Assembly (NCBI RefSeq): GCF_007991335.1
Contig: NZ_BJYD01000004.1
Coordinates: 124,001 to 188,000, forward strand
Source of the DNA: Halobacillus faecis
GTDB taxonomy: Bacteria > Bacillota > Bacilli > Bacillales > Halobacillaceae
Reading direction: 5' to 3'
Length of the DNA: 64,000 nt
A program made the translations under genes and the position numbers. Below the pieces are notes generated by a model that did not search any database, was not told the origin of the DNA, and saw only the letters and a list, made by a program, of their open reading frames with translations. This document shows, piece by piece, positions 8,644 through 17,283 of the stretch (position 1 is its first letter; each line of letters starts with the position of its first letter).

Positions 8644-9510
8644 ATGATTGATTTTGAATGGTATCGCAGTTTCATCAGTATTTACAAGCACGGTTCTGTA
8701 TCCGCGGCTGCCAAAGCGCGGTTCATGACCCAACCGGCGATGAGTCAGCATTTAGCTGCACTGGAGTCAGAAGTCGGAGAACCGCTTTTTACTAGGGCAC
8801 CAAGAAAAATGGTTCCGACAGATCGAGGGAAGGAATTGTACACGAAACTTGTGCCACTCATTGAGAACCTGGAAAGTACGACACAGGAGATTAAACAGAC
8901 CTCCAACCATCCGTCCGAGATGCCTCTCCTCAAGCTGGGGTCACCGGTAGAGTTTTTTACAGGGAGAGTCCTGGATAAGGTCAGGTCTTTGGATATCCGG
9001 TACCTTATCCATTTTGGTACGGCGCCTACACTTCTGAATCAACTGATCAACGAAGAAGTCGATGTAATCATGACACCGCAGAAACAGACCGTTACCGGAA
9101 TTGAATACACCTCATTGGAAGTGGAGACATTCGTTGTCGTGGCACCAAAAAATATAAAGGTGGAGGAAGAATGGAGTGACATCGAATCCTGGCTGCACGA
9201 GCAGTCCTGGCTGAGTTACGGACTCGATCTTCCAATCATTCGGCGGTATTGGCGCGAACATTTCAACAAAAGGCCGGATATTAAAGCGAAACATATCATC
9301 CCCAACCTGCAGTCGATCCTAAAGGCGATTGAAAAAGGAATGGGGGTGAGTGTGCTGCCGTTGTATTTGATTGAAGAAGCAGTAAAAGAAGGGAAGGTAC
9401 AAATTCTCTTTCCTGAAGTATCGGTAGAAAATGCTCTTTACGCTGCTTACCGGATCGACCAGCGTGATGACCCGAATATCAAGACTATGATCCAACAGTG
9501 GAAAAAATAA
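8644..9510 (+). CDS. LysR family transcriptional regulator
   Basis: 288 residues. The N-terminal winged helix (residues 4-63) reads FISIYKHGSVSAAAKARF, then MTQPAMSQHLAALE, classical LysR. The rest is a periplasmic-binding-like effector domain. Unusually for a LysR it is not divergent from a target but at the end of a probable DJ-1/ABM/lysR operon and convergent with a second DJ-1 gene across a shared terminator. Likely controls the preceding enzymes; the inducer is unknown. Confidence 0.92.
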   Translation: MIDFEWYRSFISIYKHGSVSAAAKARFMTQPAMSQHLAALESEVGEPLFTRAPRKMVPTDRGKELYTKLVPLIENLESTTQEIKQTSNHPSEMPLLKLGSPVEFFTGRVLDKVRSLDIRYLIHFGTAPTLLNQLINEEVDVIMTPQKQTVTGIEYTSLEVETFVVVAPKNIKVEEEWSDIESWLHEQSWLSYGLDLPIIRRYWREHFNKRPDIKAKHIIPNLQSILKAIEKGMGVSVLPLYLIEEAVKEGKVQILFPEVSVENALYAAYRIDQRDDPNIKTMIQQWKK

Positions 9511-9550
9511 GACCGTGTCCTCCTCAGGTAGAGAAGACACGGTCTTTGTG
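9509..9550. terminator. Bidirectional terminator between lysR and the second DJ-1 gene
   Basis: AAGACCGTGTC (9509-9519) pairs with GACACGGTCTT (9536-9546); short A/T tracts on both sides serve both converging genes. Confidence 0.85.
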
Positions 9551-9552
9551 TT

Positions 9553-10122
9553 TTAGGAGTTGACGGTTGTTCCTTTTACCTGCTTCACAAACTCTTTCAT
9601 AATGGAAGGCAAGTCTGGCCATGCGTGTCCGGAGATAAGATTGTCATCGACATAATTCATTTCATCCATATATTCGGCACCGATACTCTCTACTTCAGGT
9701 CGACATGCATGATAGGCGGTCATCTTACGTCCTTCTACAACATCAGCGATTGTCGTCAAAACAAGGCTGCCATGGCACATGACGCCAATCGGTTTTTCGG
9801 CGATGAAGAAATGGCTGACGATTCCCGGGAGATCATCGTGCATGCGAATATGTTCCGGGGCACGGCCACCTGGAATGATCAGCGCATCATAATCATTCGG
9901 GTCGACTTGTTCGAAAGTCATGTTTGAGTCAATCATGTATCCTTTTTTCTCGGTGTACGTTTCCCAGTCTTCAAAATCGTGGATAACCGTATTTAGTTTC
10001 TTCTTGTGAGGTGCGGCAATATCGACATCAAAACCTTCTTCCAAGCAGCGGAAATAAGGATAGTAAACTTCTAAAGCCTCGACAGCATCTCCGGTGACGA
10101 TCAACACTTTCTTTGCAGTCAT
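9553..10122 (-). CDS. DJ-1/PfpI family protein
   Basis: 189 residues. Nucleophile elbow GVMCHGSLV (Cys116) and PGGRAPE oxyanion region place it in the PfpI/YhbO-type branch (intracellular protease-like, proposed deglycase). It is only distantly similar to the DJ-1 protein at 7617, so the locus carries two different members. The start has AGGGTGAAAG upstream on the minus strand. A role in aldehyde or glycation defence is inferred. Confidence 0.85.
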   Translation of the reverse strand: MTAKKVLIVTGDAVEALEVYYPYFRCLEEGFDVDIAAPHKKKLNTVIHDFEDWETYTEKKGYMIDSNMTFEQVDPNDYDALIIPGGRAPEHIRMHDDLPGIVSHFFIAEKPIGVMCHGSLVLTTIADVVEGRKMTAYHACRPEVESIGAEYMDEMNYVDDNLISGHAWPDLPSIMKEFVKQVKGTTVNS

Positions 10123-10309
10123 CTTTCACCCTCCTAAAGTAGAATTACATAAGGTGTAGTACCCTTATTTTCATCTTTGATAACCACATTTTTACACCAA
10201 TCCCAGGAACATGGTGATGCTTCATGGATGGCTTATGATCGAGGGAGCGTTCCCTGTTAGGAGAGTAAAAGCATCCTTATTTTGATTTTTGAGCCCCTGT
10301 ATTTTTTGC

Positions 10310-10804
10310 TTAAGTTAATGAATACTGATAAAACTTTTTGTCGACTTGTAATAGGGGGAAATTCTTAGGTAATTCTTCAATCCCTATACTCGTAAAGCCA
10401 TGCTTTTTGTAGAATCGATGGGCCGCTAGAAATTGTGGAGTCGTTCCAAGAAACACTGATTTTATGGAGTTCTCCTTCATCCATGTGATTGCACGGTCCA
10501 ATAATAGATGTGCCGTTTTATATCTTTTTCCTCTGAAGTTTTTATCTACAAACATTTTCCTTAATGCGACTTGGTTATTTCCTATATCTAATAGACTAAT
10601 GGTACCAACAACCTGATCTTTAAAAACAGCCACCCAAAAATTCCCGTGGCCTTTTTGGTAAAAATCTTTTATGGTAAACAAATCCGGCTGCTCTTCTTTT
10701 GTGATCGGGATGTTGTATTCTCGCTGTTGTATTTGAAGAATTAAATCAACGACTTGATCTTGATGCTCGTTAGAATATGGTTTCACTATGGGAATCTCAT
10801 TCAA
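10310..10804 (-). CDS. GNAT family N-acetyltransferase
   Basis: 164 residues with the GNAT core: FWVAVFKDQVVGTISLLDIG (strands 2-4), the acetyl-CoA loop VDKNFRGKRYKTAHLLL and the final AAHRFYKKHGFTSIG. Start is TTG 10804, about ten bases after GAGGCGGTG on the minus strand. A MarR-linked acetyltransferase subgroup has this layout, but no regulator adjoins. Substrate unknown. Confidence 0.88.
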   Translation of the reverse strand: MNEIPIVKPYSNEHQDQVVDLILQIQQREYNIPITKEEQPDLFTIKDFYQKGHGNFWVAVFKDQVVGTISLLDIGNNQVALRKMFVDKNFRGKRYKTAHLLLDRAITWMKENSIKSVFLGTTPQFLAAHRFYKKHGFTSIGIEELPKNFPLLQVDKKFYQYSLT

Positions 10805-11019
10805 AAAAAATACACCGCCTCTATAATGAACTGTTTTTTTATTCTACTATAAAATACTTTTTAAAACGCACTGGACCCAACTAAACTGGATTAAGAAGAA
10901 GAACCCAACCTTCGTTTGCGTTCCAATACTTTTCAGGTGAAAACCTGACAACAGGAAGCACTCGCTGTCAAGTTTTCGTGGTAAGGTATGGTTAGAATGA
11001 AACGGAGGGAGGGGATGCC

Positions 11020-11883
11020 ATGACTTGGATCCAGTCAATGCAGAAAGCGATTGACTTCATGGAACAGCACTTACTGGAAGACATCTCCATGGAAGAAATC
11101 GCACAGGTTGCTCATACCTCACCATTCCATTTCCAGCGCATCTTCAGCCTGCTTACAGACACAACGGTTGCGGAATATATGCGAAGGCGGAGGTTGACGT
11201 TGGCCGCACAGGAATTGAGAAAAGGGGAGAGGAAAATCATTGATGTGGCCTACACATATGGCTATGAAACTCCCGAGTCTTTTTCCCGAGCGTTCCGGAA
11301 ACAGCATGGCATCTCACCACGAGAAGCGCGAAGTTACCGAGGGAAGATGACCGCATACAACCGCCTGGTCATACAGGTGAATTTAAAAGGAGCTGATCCG
11401 ATGGAGTATGAAGTGGTGGAAAAAGATGCGTTTCAAATTGTCGGTGTGAAGGAGCAGTTTTGTTGTGTTGGAGAAGAGGAGAATGTGAAAGGGATTCCTG
11501 AGATGTGGGATCGAGTGAATGGGGATGGCACCGACCTGAAGTTGTTGAAGCATAACAATGGATCGGTTAAAGGTCTGCTTGGTGTCTGTGAAGATAAGAA
11601 TGAGGATAAACCGAACCATATCGATTATTGGATTGCAGTCGCTCATGAAGGTGGAGAAGTCGAGGGCTTGGAATCTTTAGACGTTCCAAAAGCAAAGTGG
11701 GCGGTTTTCGGTGTTCGTGGTGCCATGCCGCATGCTATGCAGGAAACGTGGAAGAAGATCTATTCGGAATGGTTTCCATCGAGCGGCTATGAAAATGCCG
11801 GTGGTCCAGAACTCGAAGTCTATCACGATGGGAACCCGAACAGTGAAGATTATTACTCGGAAATATGGATTCCAGTCAAATAA
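11020..11883 (+). CDS. AraC family regulator with GyrI-like effector domain
   Basis: 287 residues. Two helix-turn-helix motifs occupy residues 7-105 (MEEIAQVAHTSPFHFQRIF and IDVAYTYGYETPESFSRAF), followed by a GyrI-like/SOUL-type small-molecule binding domain from about 125 to the end, the SoxS/Rob/BmrR-like arrangement used for drug or ligand sensing. ATG follows GGAGGGAGGGG. Single gene with its own terminator; targets unknown. Confidence 0.92.
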   Translation: MTWIQSMQKAIDFMEQHLLEDISMEEIAQVAHTSPFHFQRIFSLLTDTTVAEYMRRRRLTLAAQELRKGERKIIDVAYTYGYETPESFSRAFRKQHGISPREARSYRGKMTAYNRLVIQVNLKGADPMEYEVVEKDAFQIVGVKEQFCCVGEEENVKGIPEMWDRVNGDGTDLKLLKHNNGSVKGLLGVCEDKNEDKPNHIDYWIAVAHEGGEVEGLESLDVPKAKWAVFGVRGAMPHAMQETWKKIYSEWFPSSGYENAGGPELEVYHDGNPNSEDYYSEIWIPVK

Positions 11884-11888
11884 GCAGG

Positions 11889-11926
11889 AAAAGCACAGTC
11901 CATTGTCGGATTGTGCTTTTTCTTTT
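11889..11926 (+). terminator. Terminator of the araC-type gene
   Basis: AAAAGCACA/TGTGCTTTT stem (11889-11897 with 11912-11920) followed by T-rich sequence. Confidence 0.85.
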
Positions 11927-11996
11927 AGAATAAAGGATTTTATTGCCAAAATGTAGAAGGTAAAAAGTATCAATCCTAATCAAATGGAGGGAAGTC

Positions 11997-12371
11997 GTGA
12001 GGTCATTTTTTCTGTTTCTCGCTGTTTTCCTAGCCTCATGTTCCCCACTATCTGCACGCATGCCTGGGGAAGTGACCATTCATGAAATGGAAAGTTTTGA
12101 AGAAGAGAAACAAGGCGAAGCATTCGTCATCTCTGATAAAGTAGATATTCGAAAATTTCAAGCGGGAATCTGGGGTACAGGCAAGGAAACCGGGGCTGTT
12201 GACCTTCCGCATCCTGAGTTTTCTTTTACATTAGGGAAAGAGTCTTATTTTTTATGGTTGGAGTCAGGGTTCATCATGAACCGAAAGAATACCCATATCC
12301 TTTACAGGTTGAAGGAACGGGATCGTGGAAACCTAAAAAGGGTCATTGTGGAGAGGAAGGGCAGACCGTGA
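11997..12371 (+). CDS. Putative lipoprotein
   Basis: 124 residues from GTG 11997, eight to nine bases after GGAGGG. The N-terminus is a lipoprotein signal with lipobox LASC at residues 12-15 (Cys15 becomes lipidated). The mature part, about 110 residues, contains KVDIRKFQAGIW and SYFLWLESGFIMNRKNTHILYRL; this resembles small YhfM-like envelope lipoproteins but I do not assign it firmly. Its TGA overlaps the GTG of the following broken VOC gene (GTGA), so the two were translationally coupled. Confidence 0.7.
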   Translation: MRSFFLFLAVFLASCSPLSARMPGEVTIHEMESFEEEKQGEAFVISDKVDIRKFQAGIWGTGKETGAVDLPHPEFSFTLGKESYFLWLESGFIMNRKNTHILYRLKERDRGNLKRVIVERKGRP

Positions 12372-12757
12372 GCTTTTTTACAGGAGTCTATCAAATCAAT
12401 GTGAGAGTAAAAGAAATCTAAAAGGCTGTGGAATGGTACGAGGACATCCTTGGTTTACGTGTTTTGAAAGATTACGGAAAGACCGTTGTTCTGGAGCATG
12501 ATGGAGGGATACATGTCTGCCTGATTGAAAAGCCTCCACACATAGAACTTCCTGACAACCTGAAAGGAACACATCCTGTATTCAGCATTTCTCCAGGCAA
12601 CATAGAAGATTGCAAAACAGCCCTGTTGGATCGTGGCGTGGTCGTCTTAGAGGGTGGCAGTAAAGGCCATTTCAAATTCAGAGATTTGGATGGAAATCTA
12701 TTAGAAGCTTATTTACCGGGGCTTTATGAGGAAGACCGGTTCAAGCCGTATCGTTGA
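12368..12757 (+). pseudogene. VOC family (glyoxalase-like) gene with in-frame stop
   Basis: Reading from GTG 12368 gives a typical VOC N-terminus, MSFFTGVYQINVRVKEI, then TAA at 12419-12421, then KAVEWYEDILGLRVLKDYG in the same frame and a normal C-terminus GNLLEAYLPG. The expected residue at the stop is Glu (GAA to TAA). The remainder lacks a ribosome site, although an in-frame GTG at 12428 could in principle restart. The metal ligand at the end of strand 1 would be lost. It may be a true nonsense mutation or a single-base sequence error. Confidence 0.8.
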
Positions 12758-12769
12758 GGAGGGGAAGGT

Positions 12770-13270
12770 TTGGAAGTCGGTTATACCATATGTTTCATCA
12801 AGCGTGAAGATGAATTGCTGCTGTTGAATCGAAACTCGCCTCCCGTTCAGGGGATGTGGAACGGTGTAGGAGGAAAAATAGAGGATGGAGAGACACCCCT
12901 TTCCTGTGTGCAGCGTGAAGTGGCAGAAGAAACAAATCTGTTCCTTGAAGAACATCTATTCGAATATAAAGGGACCATTTCCTGGGCAATAGATGGGGGG
13001 AGATCAGGCGGGATGGAGACGTTTCTCGTGACGATCCATGATGATGACCTCTATCCTGTGCCTGTCGAAATCGATGAAGGCATTTTAAGTTGGAAAAAAG
13101 TGTCCTGGATCCTTTCAGGAGACAATCATGGGGTTAGTCCGATGATCCCTTATTATTTACATACAGTATTGAATGAGAATCAAGAAGTTCATCACCATTT
13201 TACAGTAGATCATGGAAAAATCGTTGAATACGTCAAAGGGGAGGAGAGAGAGCATGTTTTTGTTCCGTGA
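12770..13270 (+). CDS. NUDIX hydrolase, MutT/8-oxo-dGTP diphosphatase-like
   Basis: 166 residues from TTG 12770 after GGAGGGGAAGG. The Nudix box at residues 35-57 reads GKIEDGETPLSCVQREVAEE then TNL, with the catalytic REVAEE intact; Thr replaces the usual Gly near its end. The fold start VGYTICFIKREDELLLLNR and length resemble 8-oxo-dGTP or dNTP phosphohydrolases. It overlaps the next gene by 17 bases, in a run of small accessory enzymes. Confidence 0.87.
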   Translation: MEVGYTICFIKREDELLLLNRNSPPVQGMWNGVGGKIEDGETPLSCVQREVAEETNLFLEEHLFEYKGTISWAIDGGRSGGMETFLVTIHDDDLYPVPVEIDEGILSWKKVSWILSGDNHGVSPMIPYYLHTVLNENQEVHHHFTVDHGKIVEYVKGEEREHVFVP

Positions 13271-13763
13271 GTTGAAACAAGAAGACTGGAAAAAGATCCA
13301 TACCTATGCATCAAAACCGGAGGTCTCCCAATATCAGTCGTGGGGCCCGAATTCTGAAAAGGATACACAGGACTATGTCCAGCACTTGGTCCATGAAATC
13401 AGGCAGCCCGAACCCCAAAAACATGCGTGGGCCATTTTACGTGAGGTGGATGAAGAGCTCGTAGGTGTTGCGGAATTGGCGATTTTGGATACCTATCATC
13501 AAGTGGGCGAAATAGCTTACATCCTACATCCCGACGAATGGGATCGGGGCATGGGGACAGAAGTGGCGATAAGATTGATTGGCGACGGATTCCGAACTTT
13601 CCAGCTACAGCGAATCCAGGCGACTTGTCATCCTGAAAACAAAGGTTCGATCAGGGTGTTGGAGAAGTGCGGCATGGAGATGGAAGGGCGTTTGCGTGGT
13701 CACTTGAAAATGAAAGAGGGGCGTCGCGATTCCCTGCTCTATAGTGTGTTGAACGATGGATAA
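13254..13763 (+). CDS. GNAT family N-acetyltransferase (RimJ/RimL type)
   Basis: 169 residues. ATG 13254 follows GGGGAGGAGAGAG and lies inside the end of the upstream NUDIX gene. Motifs: WAILREVDEELVGVAELAI, the acetyl-CoA loop HPDEWDRGMGTEVAIRLI, and the closing NKGSIRVLEKCGMEMEGRLR that marks the RimJ/RimL ribosomal-protein acetyltransferase subgroup. Its last codons overlap the start of the decayed NUDIX gene. Confidence 0.9.
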   Translation: MFLFRELKQEDWKKIHTYASKPEVSQYQSWGPNSEKDTQDYVQHLVHEIRQPEPQKHAWAILREVDEELVGVAELAILDTYHQVGEIAYILHPDEWDRGMGTEVAIRLIGDGFRTFQLQRIQATCHPENKGSIRVLEKCGMEMEGRLRGHLKMKEGRRDSLLYSVLNDG

Positions 13764-14177
13764 GTGGCAAGGAGCAGCGGCTGTCTGTATCAATGAGAAA
13801 AACGAACTTTTGATGGTTCTTCAGGGAAATCCGTAAGAAATAAAACCATGGACATCCCTTCCGGAGGGGTGTTAGAAGGGGAAAGTTTGGAACAGTGCTG
13901 CGAGAGAGACGTTGGAAGAAACAGGGTATCTCATCCGTGTGGGTGAAAGCTGCAAACGAAGAGAGGAAGGATCGGGAAGACGGATATCTATTTCGAATAC
14001 TTTTCCTGCAGGGTTACTGGCGGAACGATGCAGATCCAGGGCCCAGATCACTTGATCCATGAGATTCGTTGGGTTTCAGAAGAAGCGTTGACCGAATTGC
14101 ATCTATCTTTTCCTGAAGACCAGCCCCTTTTAAATCAGATGCTGCAAAAACAGAAGGAAGGAGTGGATGGAACATGA
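13756..14177 (+). pseudogene. Decayed NUDIX hydrolase gene with several frameshifts
   Basis: Piecing together three frames recovers a NUDIX protein: MDKWQGAAAVCINEKNELL, then a stop (TAA where Glu is expected), KPWT, PSGGVLEGESLEQCCERDV, EETGYLIRVG, and finally DIYFEYFSCRVTGGTMQIQG through to GVDGT and a TGA that overlaps the next ATG. At least three shifts plus one nonsense codon separate these segments, and the Nudix box is split. Sequence error alone is unlikely to explain four lesions. The old gene was coupled at both ends to its neighbours. Confidence 0.85.
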
Positions 14178-15178
14178 AGATGCTTGTCATTGGCGGGACG
14201 AAATTTCTTGGAAGGCATATCGTTGAATCAGCTTTGGACGAGGGTCATGAGGTGACGTTATTTCATAGAGGCAAGACCAACCCGGGTTTATTTGAAGAGG
14301 TGACCAACATTTTCGGAGACAGGGAAAAACGGGAGGACCTGAAAAAGCTGGGCGAGCAGAAATGGGATGCGGTCATAGATACGTGTGGATATAAACCTTC
14401 CACTGTATCGAAGAGTCTGGATGTCCTTGCCGCCTGCACGAAGAAGTACATGTTCATCTCCACCATATCTGTCTATCCGGATTTGACGGCTGTTCATAAT
14501 TTGGAAGAAACAGTAGAATCGATGACTTTGACACAGGAAGAACTGGAACGAGCGGAACAAACAGAAGCGTTTGAACCAGCCTTATATGGACCATTGAAAG
14601 CGCATTGTGAGCAGGAAGTGCAAAACCGGATCAAAGATAAAGGGGTCATCATCCGCCCGGGATTGATTGTCGGTCCTCATGATCCGACTGATCGTTTTAC
14701 ATACTGGCCTTCAAGGATTGAGGAAGGAGGGGAAGTGCTCGCTCCCGGCAGAAAGGACCAACAGATTCAGTTCATTGATGTAAGAGATTTAGCGGATTGG
14801 ATTGTCCATCTGTCTGCTTCTGTACACACAGGTGTCTTCAATGCCAACGGTCCTGAATCCAAGCTGACGATGCAACATTTACTAGAAACGTGTGCCTCGA
14901 TGCTTAATGAAGAGGTGTCTTTGACATGGGTACCCGCACCGTTTTTGACAGATGAAGGCCTACAGCCGTGGAAAGACCTTCCCGTCTGGATTCCGACAGA
15001 AAAAGATTTCAGTCAGGATGTGTCGAAAGCGATTCAGTGTGGGTTGGAATTCCGTCCGTTAAAAGAAACCATCTTGGACACGTACCGCTGGGACAAGCAA
15101 AGAGTGGAGGGTGTGACAGGGGCAGGATTGACAAGGGAACAAGAAGCAGCCGTTTTGAAAAAGTGGCATAGACAATGA
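14174..15178 (+). CDS. NAD-dependent epimerase/dehydratase family protein
   Basis: 334 residues. The N-terminal Rossmann motif GGTKFLG (residues 7-13) opens an atypical extended SDR of the type often annotated as isoflavone-reductase or CSP41-like. It retains FISTISVYPD and LYGPLKAHCE, giving a Tyr-x-x-x-Lys candidate (YGPLK). Later blocks VIIRPGLIVGPHDPTDRF and IQFIDVRDLADWIV are characteristic. Start ATG overlaps the pseudogene stop as ATGA. Substrate unknown; likely first intact gene of an operon of small metabolic enzymes. Confidence 0.88.
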   Translation: MKMLVIGGTKFLGRHIVESALDEGHEVTLFHRGKTNPGLFEEVTNIFGDREKREDLKKLGEQKWDAVIDTCGYKPSTVSKSLDVLAACTKKYMFISTISVYPDLTAVHNLEETVESMTLTQEELERAEQTEAFEPALYGPLKAHCEQEVQNRIKDKGVIIRPGLIVGPHDPTDRFTYWPSRIEEGGEVLAPGRKDQQIQFIDVRDLADWIVHLSASVHTGVFNANGPESKLTMQHLLETCASMLNEEVSLTWVPAPFLTDEGLQPWKDLPVWIPTEKDFSQDVSKAIQCGLEFRPLKETILDTYRWDKQRVEGVTGAGLTREQEAAVLKKWHRQ

Positions 15179-15274
15179 ATCGGTCCATTGGCTTTTAGGA
15201 AATCGAATTACAGCAAGGTTTCATTGGAAGAACAAAAGCATGGAACCAATGAGCTAAACATTTAGGAGGACCGT

Positions 15275-16108
15275 ATGGAACGTTATTTTATAAAAGTCAG
15301 AGACAAAAAAGTCCGTGTTACCGAATGGGGAGAAAAGAGTCATCCGGTTATTTTCTGTTTACATGGACTAGGATCGACGAGTCTCAGCTTTATCGAAATC
15401 GCGGAAGCCTTGCAAAACGAATACCATGTCATCTCTATAGACGTCCCTGGACATGGGCGGACAGACCCTTTTGACACAGGGGAAGAGTATGAAATGAAAG
15501 CAATGGTCCGCTGGTTGAAGGAAGTACATCACGAGTTGAACCTTGAAAGATTCTATTTTCTCTCTCATTCATGGGGAAGTTTCCTCGCTTTATTTTATGT
15601 TGATGCTTATCCAAACGATGTGTTGGGGAGCATCCTTCTGGACGGTGGATATCAGACGAAGCGTTTGGGAAATCAAACCGTCCAAGAGGAAGTGGCATTT
15701 TATGAAGGAGACTTCGAGGAATCGGTGGATAGTTGGGAAACGTTTTTAGATCACGCCGTCTTTGCACCGGGTGCCCGACGGTCAGATTCATTGAAGCTTG
15801 CTGCAGAAGACCTCGCTTTGAAAAAAGGTGGCAGGTTTTATTGGCATGCCAGAGGCCGAACCGCGGCGTCGATGGTACGAGCGATGTACAAAGATGAAAC
15901 CGCAGACCTTTATCACCGACTGCCTTCGGATTTGCTTTTATTACGAGCCACTCAACCGGAGAGTATGGAGACGCAAAGGAAGAAAACCGCTTCTATTTTT
16001 GAAAAAGAAACAGGGGCCGAGGTCGTGGAGGTGCCGGAAGCTTCTCACATGCTTCACTGGGATCGTCCCCGACTGGTCGTTCAATACATAAGAAATCAAT
16101 GGAGTTGA
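15275..16108 (+). CDS. Alpha/beta hydrolase
   Basis: 277 residues. Elements of the fold: oxyanion HGLGST (residues 30-35), DVPGHGRT, nucleophile elbow SHSWGS (Ser99), and catalytic His in ASHMLHWDRP near the C-terminus. ATG has TAGGAGG upstream. The following SDR starts nine bases after this stop, consistent with one operon. Esterase, lactonase or other activity cannot be told from sequence. Confidence 0.9.
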   Translation: MERYFIKVRDKKVRVTEWGEKSHPVIFCLHGLGSTSLSFIEIAEALQNEYHVISIDVPGHGRTDPFDTGEEYEMKAMVRWLKEVHHELNLERFYFLSHSWGSFLALFYVDAYPNDVLGSILLDGGYQTKRLGNQTVQEEVAFYEGDFEESVDSWETFLDHAVFAPGARRSDSLKLAAEDLALKKGGRFYWHARGRTAASMVRAMYKDETADLYHRLPSDLLLLRATQPESMETQRKKTASIFEKETGAEVVEVPEASHMLHWDRPRLVVQYIRNQWS

Positions 16109-16116
16109 AACATTTC

Positions 16117-16899
16117 ATGAAAAATTTAAAAGGGAAAGTTGCCATTGTCACAGGCGTGAGTCGTGAGAATGGAATTGGAACAAGTACGTGCTATAGACTC
16201 GCTGAGGCAGGAGCGGATATCTTTTTTACTCATTATCGACCCTATGATGAAACCGATGGAGAAGGAGTAGAAGAACATTGGCCGGAAACGCTTGCGAAAC
16301 AGCTGGATGAAAAAGGGGTTCGAGTCGCTCACATGGAAGCGGATTTGAGGGATGAAGACCTGCCGCAGAAGTTATTAGAAAAGGTCGTAAAAGAAGTCGG
16401 CGTGCCCTCGATTCTCGTCCATAATGCTACATACAGTGTGAACTCGAACTACAAGGATTTGACTTCAGACCTGCTCGATCATCACTATGAAATCAATAAT
16501 AAAGGACCGATCCTGCTGACACAGGCCTTCGCCAAGTTATATGAGAAAACGTTCCAGTCTGATGAAGAAGAAGGAAGCATCGTCTTTTTGGTATCCGGAG
16601 GCCCGGACCCGGATCATCTTGCTTATATAGCTACGAAAGGTGCTTTAAAGGCGATTACCCCGCCTCTAGCCACAGGACTTGCGCCCAACGGAATCAATGT
16701 GAATGCCGTCGATCCTGGCCCGACGAATACGGGCTGGATGGATCAGGAAACGAAAGAAGGTCTTCTGCCCTTATTCCCTAAAGGGCGCCTCGGAACCGCG
16801 GATGATGCGGCCAAGCTGATTCGATTCCTTGTGAGCCCGGATGCTTCGTGGGTCACAGGGCAGGTTATCCATTCGGACGGTGGATTTTTAGGTCGATAA
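16117..16899 (+). CDS. SDR family oxidoreductase (3-oxoacyl reductase-like)
   Basis: 260 residues. Cofactor motif VTGVSRENGIG (residues 11-21), active-site Ser160, Tyr170 and Lys174 (HLAYIATKGAL), and the C-terminal WVTGQVIHSDGGF. The glycine motif carries an inserted RENG and is followed by a long variable loop, a feature of the FabG-like subgroup with unusual NAD-binding loops. I prefer ATG 16117; an in-frame ATG at 16099 overlaps the hydrolase. Part of the epimerase-hydrolase-SDR-VOC-hydrolase run. Confidence 0.88.
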   Translation: MKNLKGKVAIVTGVSRENGIGTSTCYRLAEAGADIFFTHYRPYDETDGEGVEEHWPETLAKQLDEKGVRVAHMEADLRDEDLPQKLLEKVVKEVGVPSILVHNATYSVNSNYKDLTSDLLDHHYEINNKGPILLTQAFAKLYEKTFQSDEEEGSIVFLVSGGPDPDHLAYIATKGALKAITPPLATGLAPNGINVNAVDPGPTNTGWMDQETKEGLLPLFPKGRLGTADDAAKLIRFLVSPDASWVTGQVIHSDGGFLGR

Positions 16900-16919
16900 G
16901 AATAAAGGAGGACGATCCG

Positions 16920-17273
16920 ATGAAAAGTCCGATTCAAAACGAAGTAGGAGCCATTTTTGTCCCAGTCAAGGACATTGAAAAAGCACGTGACTGGTACTGC
17001 GATTTGCTTAGTGTTCCAACGGAAGAGGACTTTCCAGGCGGTCATCTTTACGTTTTACCTATGAAACATGCAAGGGTCGTGCTGGATAGCAAGATTTATT
17101 CAGAAGAAGCGGTGTTTAAAGCCACGGCCTTTCATTTCAACACAGCAGACATCGAGGCTGCTTACACGTATATGAAAGAAAAAGGAATCGATGTTGTTTC
17201 TGACATTCAATTCGGCCATTTTTTCAATTTCAAGGACCCAGATGGCAATCTACTGATGATTCGTAAATGCTAG
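16920..17273 (+). CDS. VOC family protein (glyoxalase/dioxygenase fold)
   Basis: 117 residues from ATG 16920 after AAAGGAGGACG. Two beta-alpha-beta-beta-beta modules are visible: AIFVPVKDIEKARDWYCDLL and AFHFNTADIEAAYTYMKEKG, with the C-terminal FFNFKDPDGNLLMI. It is clearly paralogous to the VOC protein at 33870-34232 (both start MKSPI and end in DPDGN). The usual first metal ligand His is not obvious, so it may bind rather than turn over a ligand. Confidence 0.85.
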   Translation: MKSPIQNEVGAIFVPVKDIEKARDWYCDLLSVPTEEDFPGGHLYVLPMKHARVVLDSKIYSEEAVFKATAFHFNTADIEAAYTYMKEKGIDVVSDIQFGHFFNFKDPDGNLLMIRKC

Positions 17274-17283
17274 GAGGAGAACG

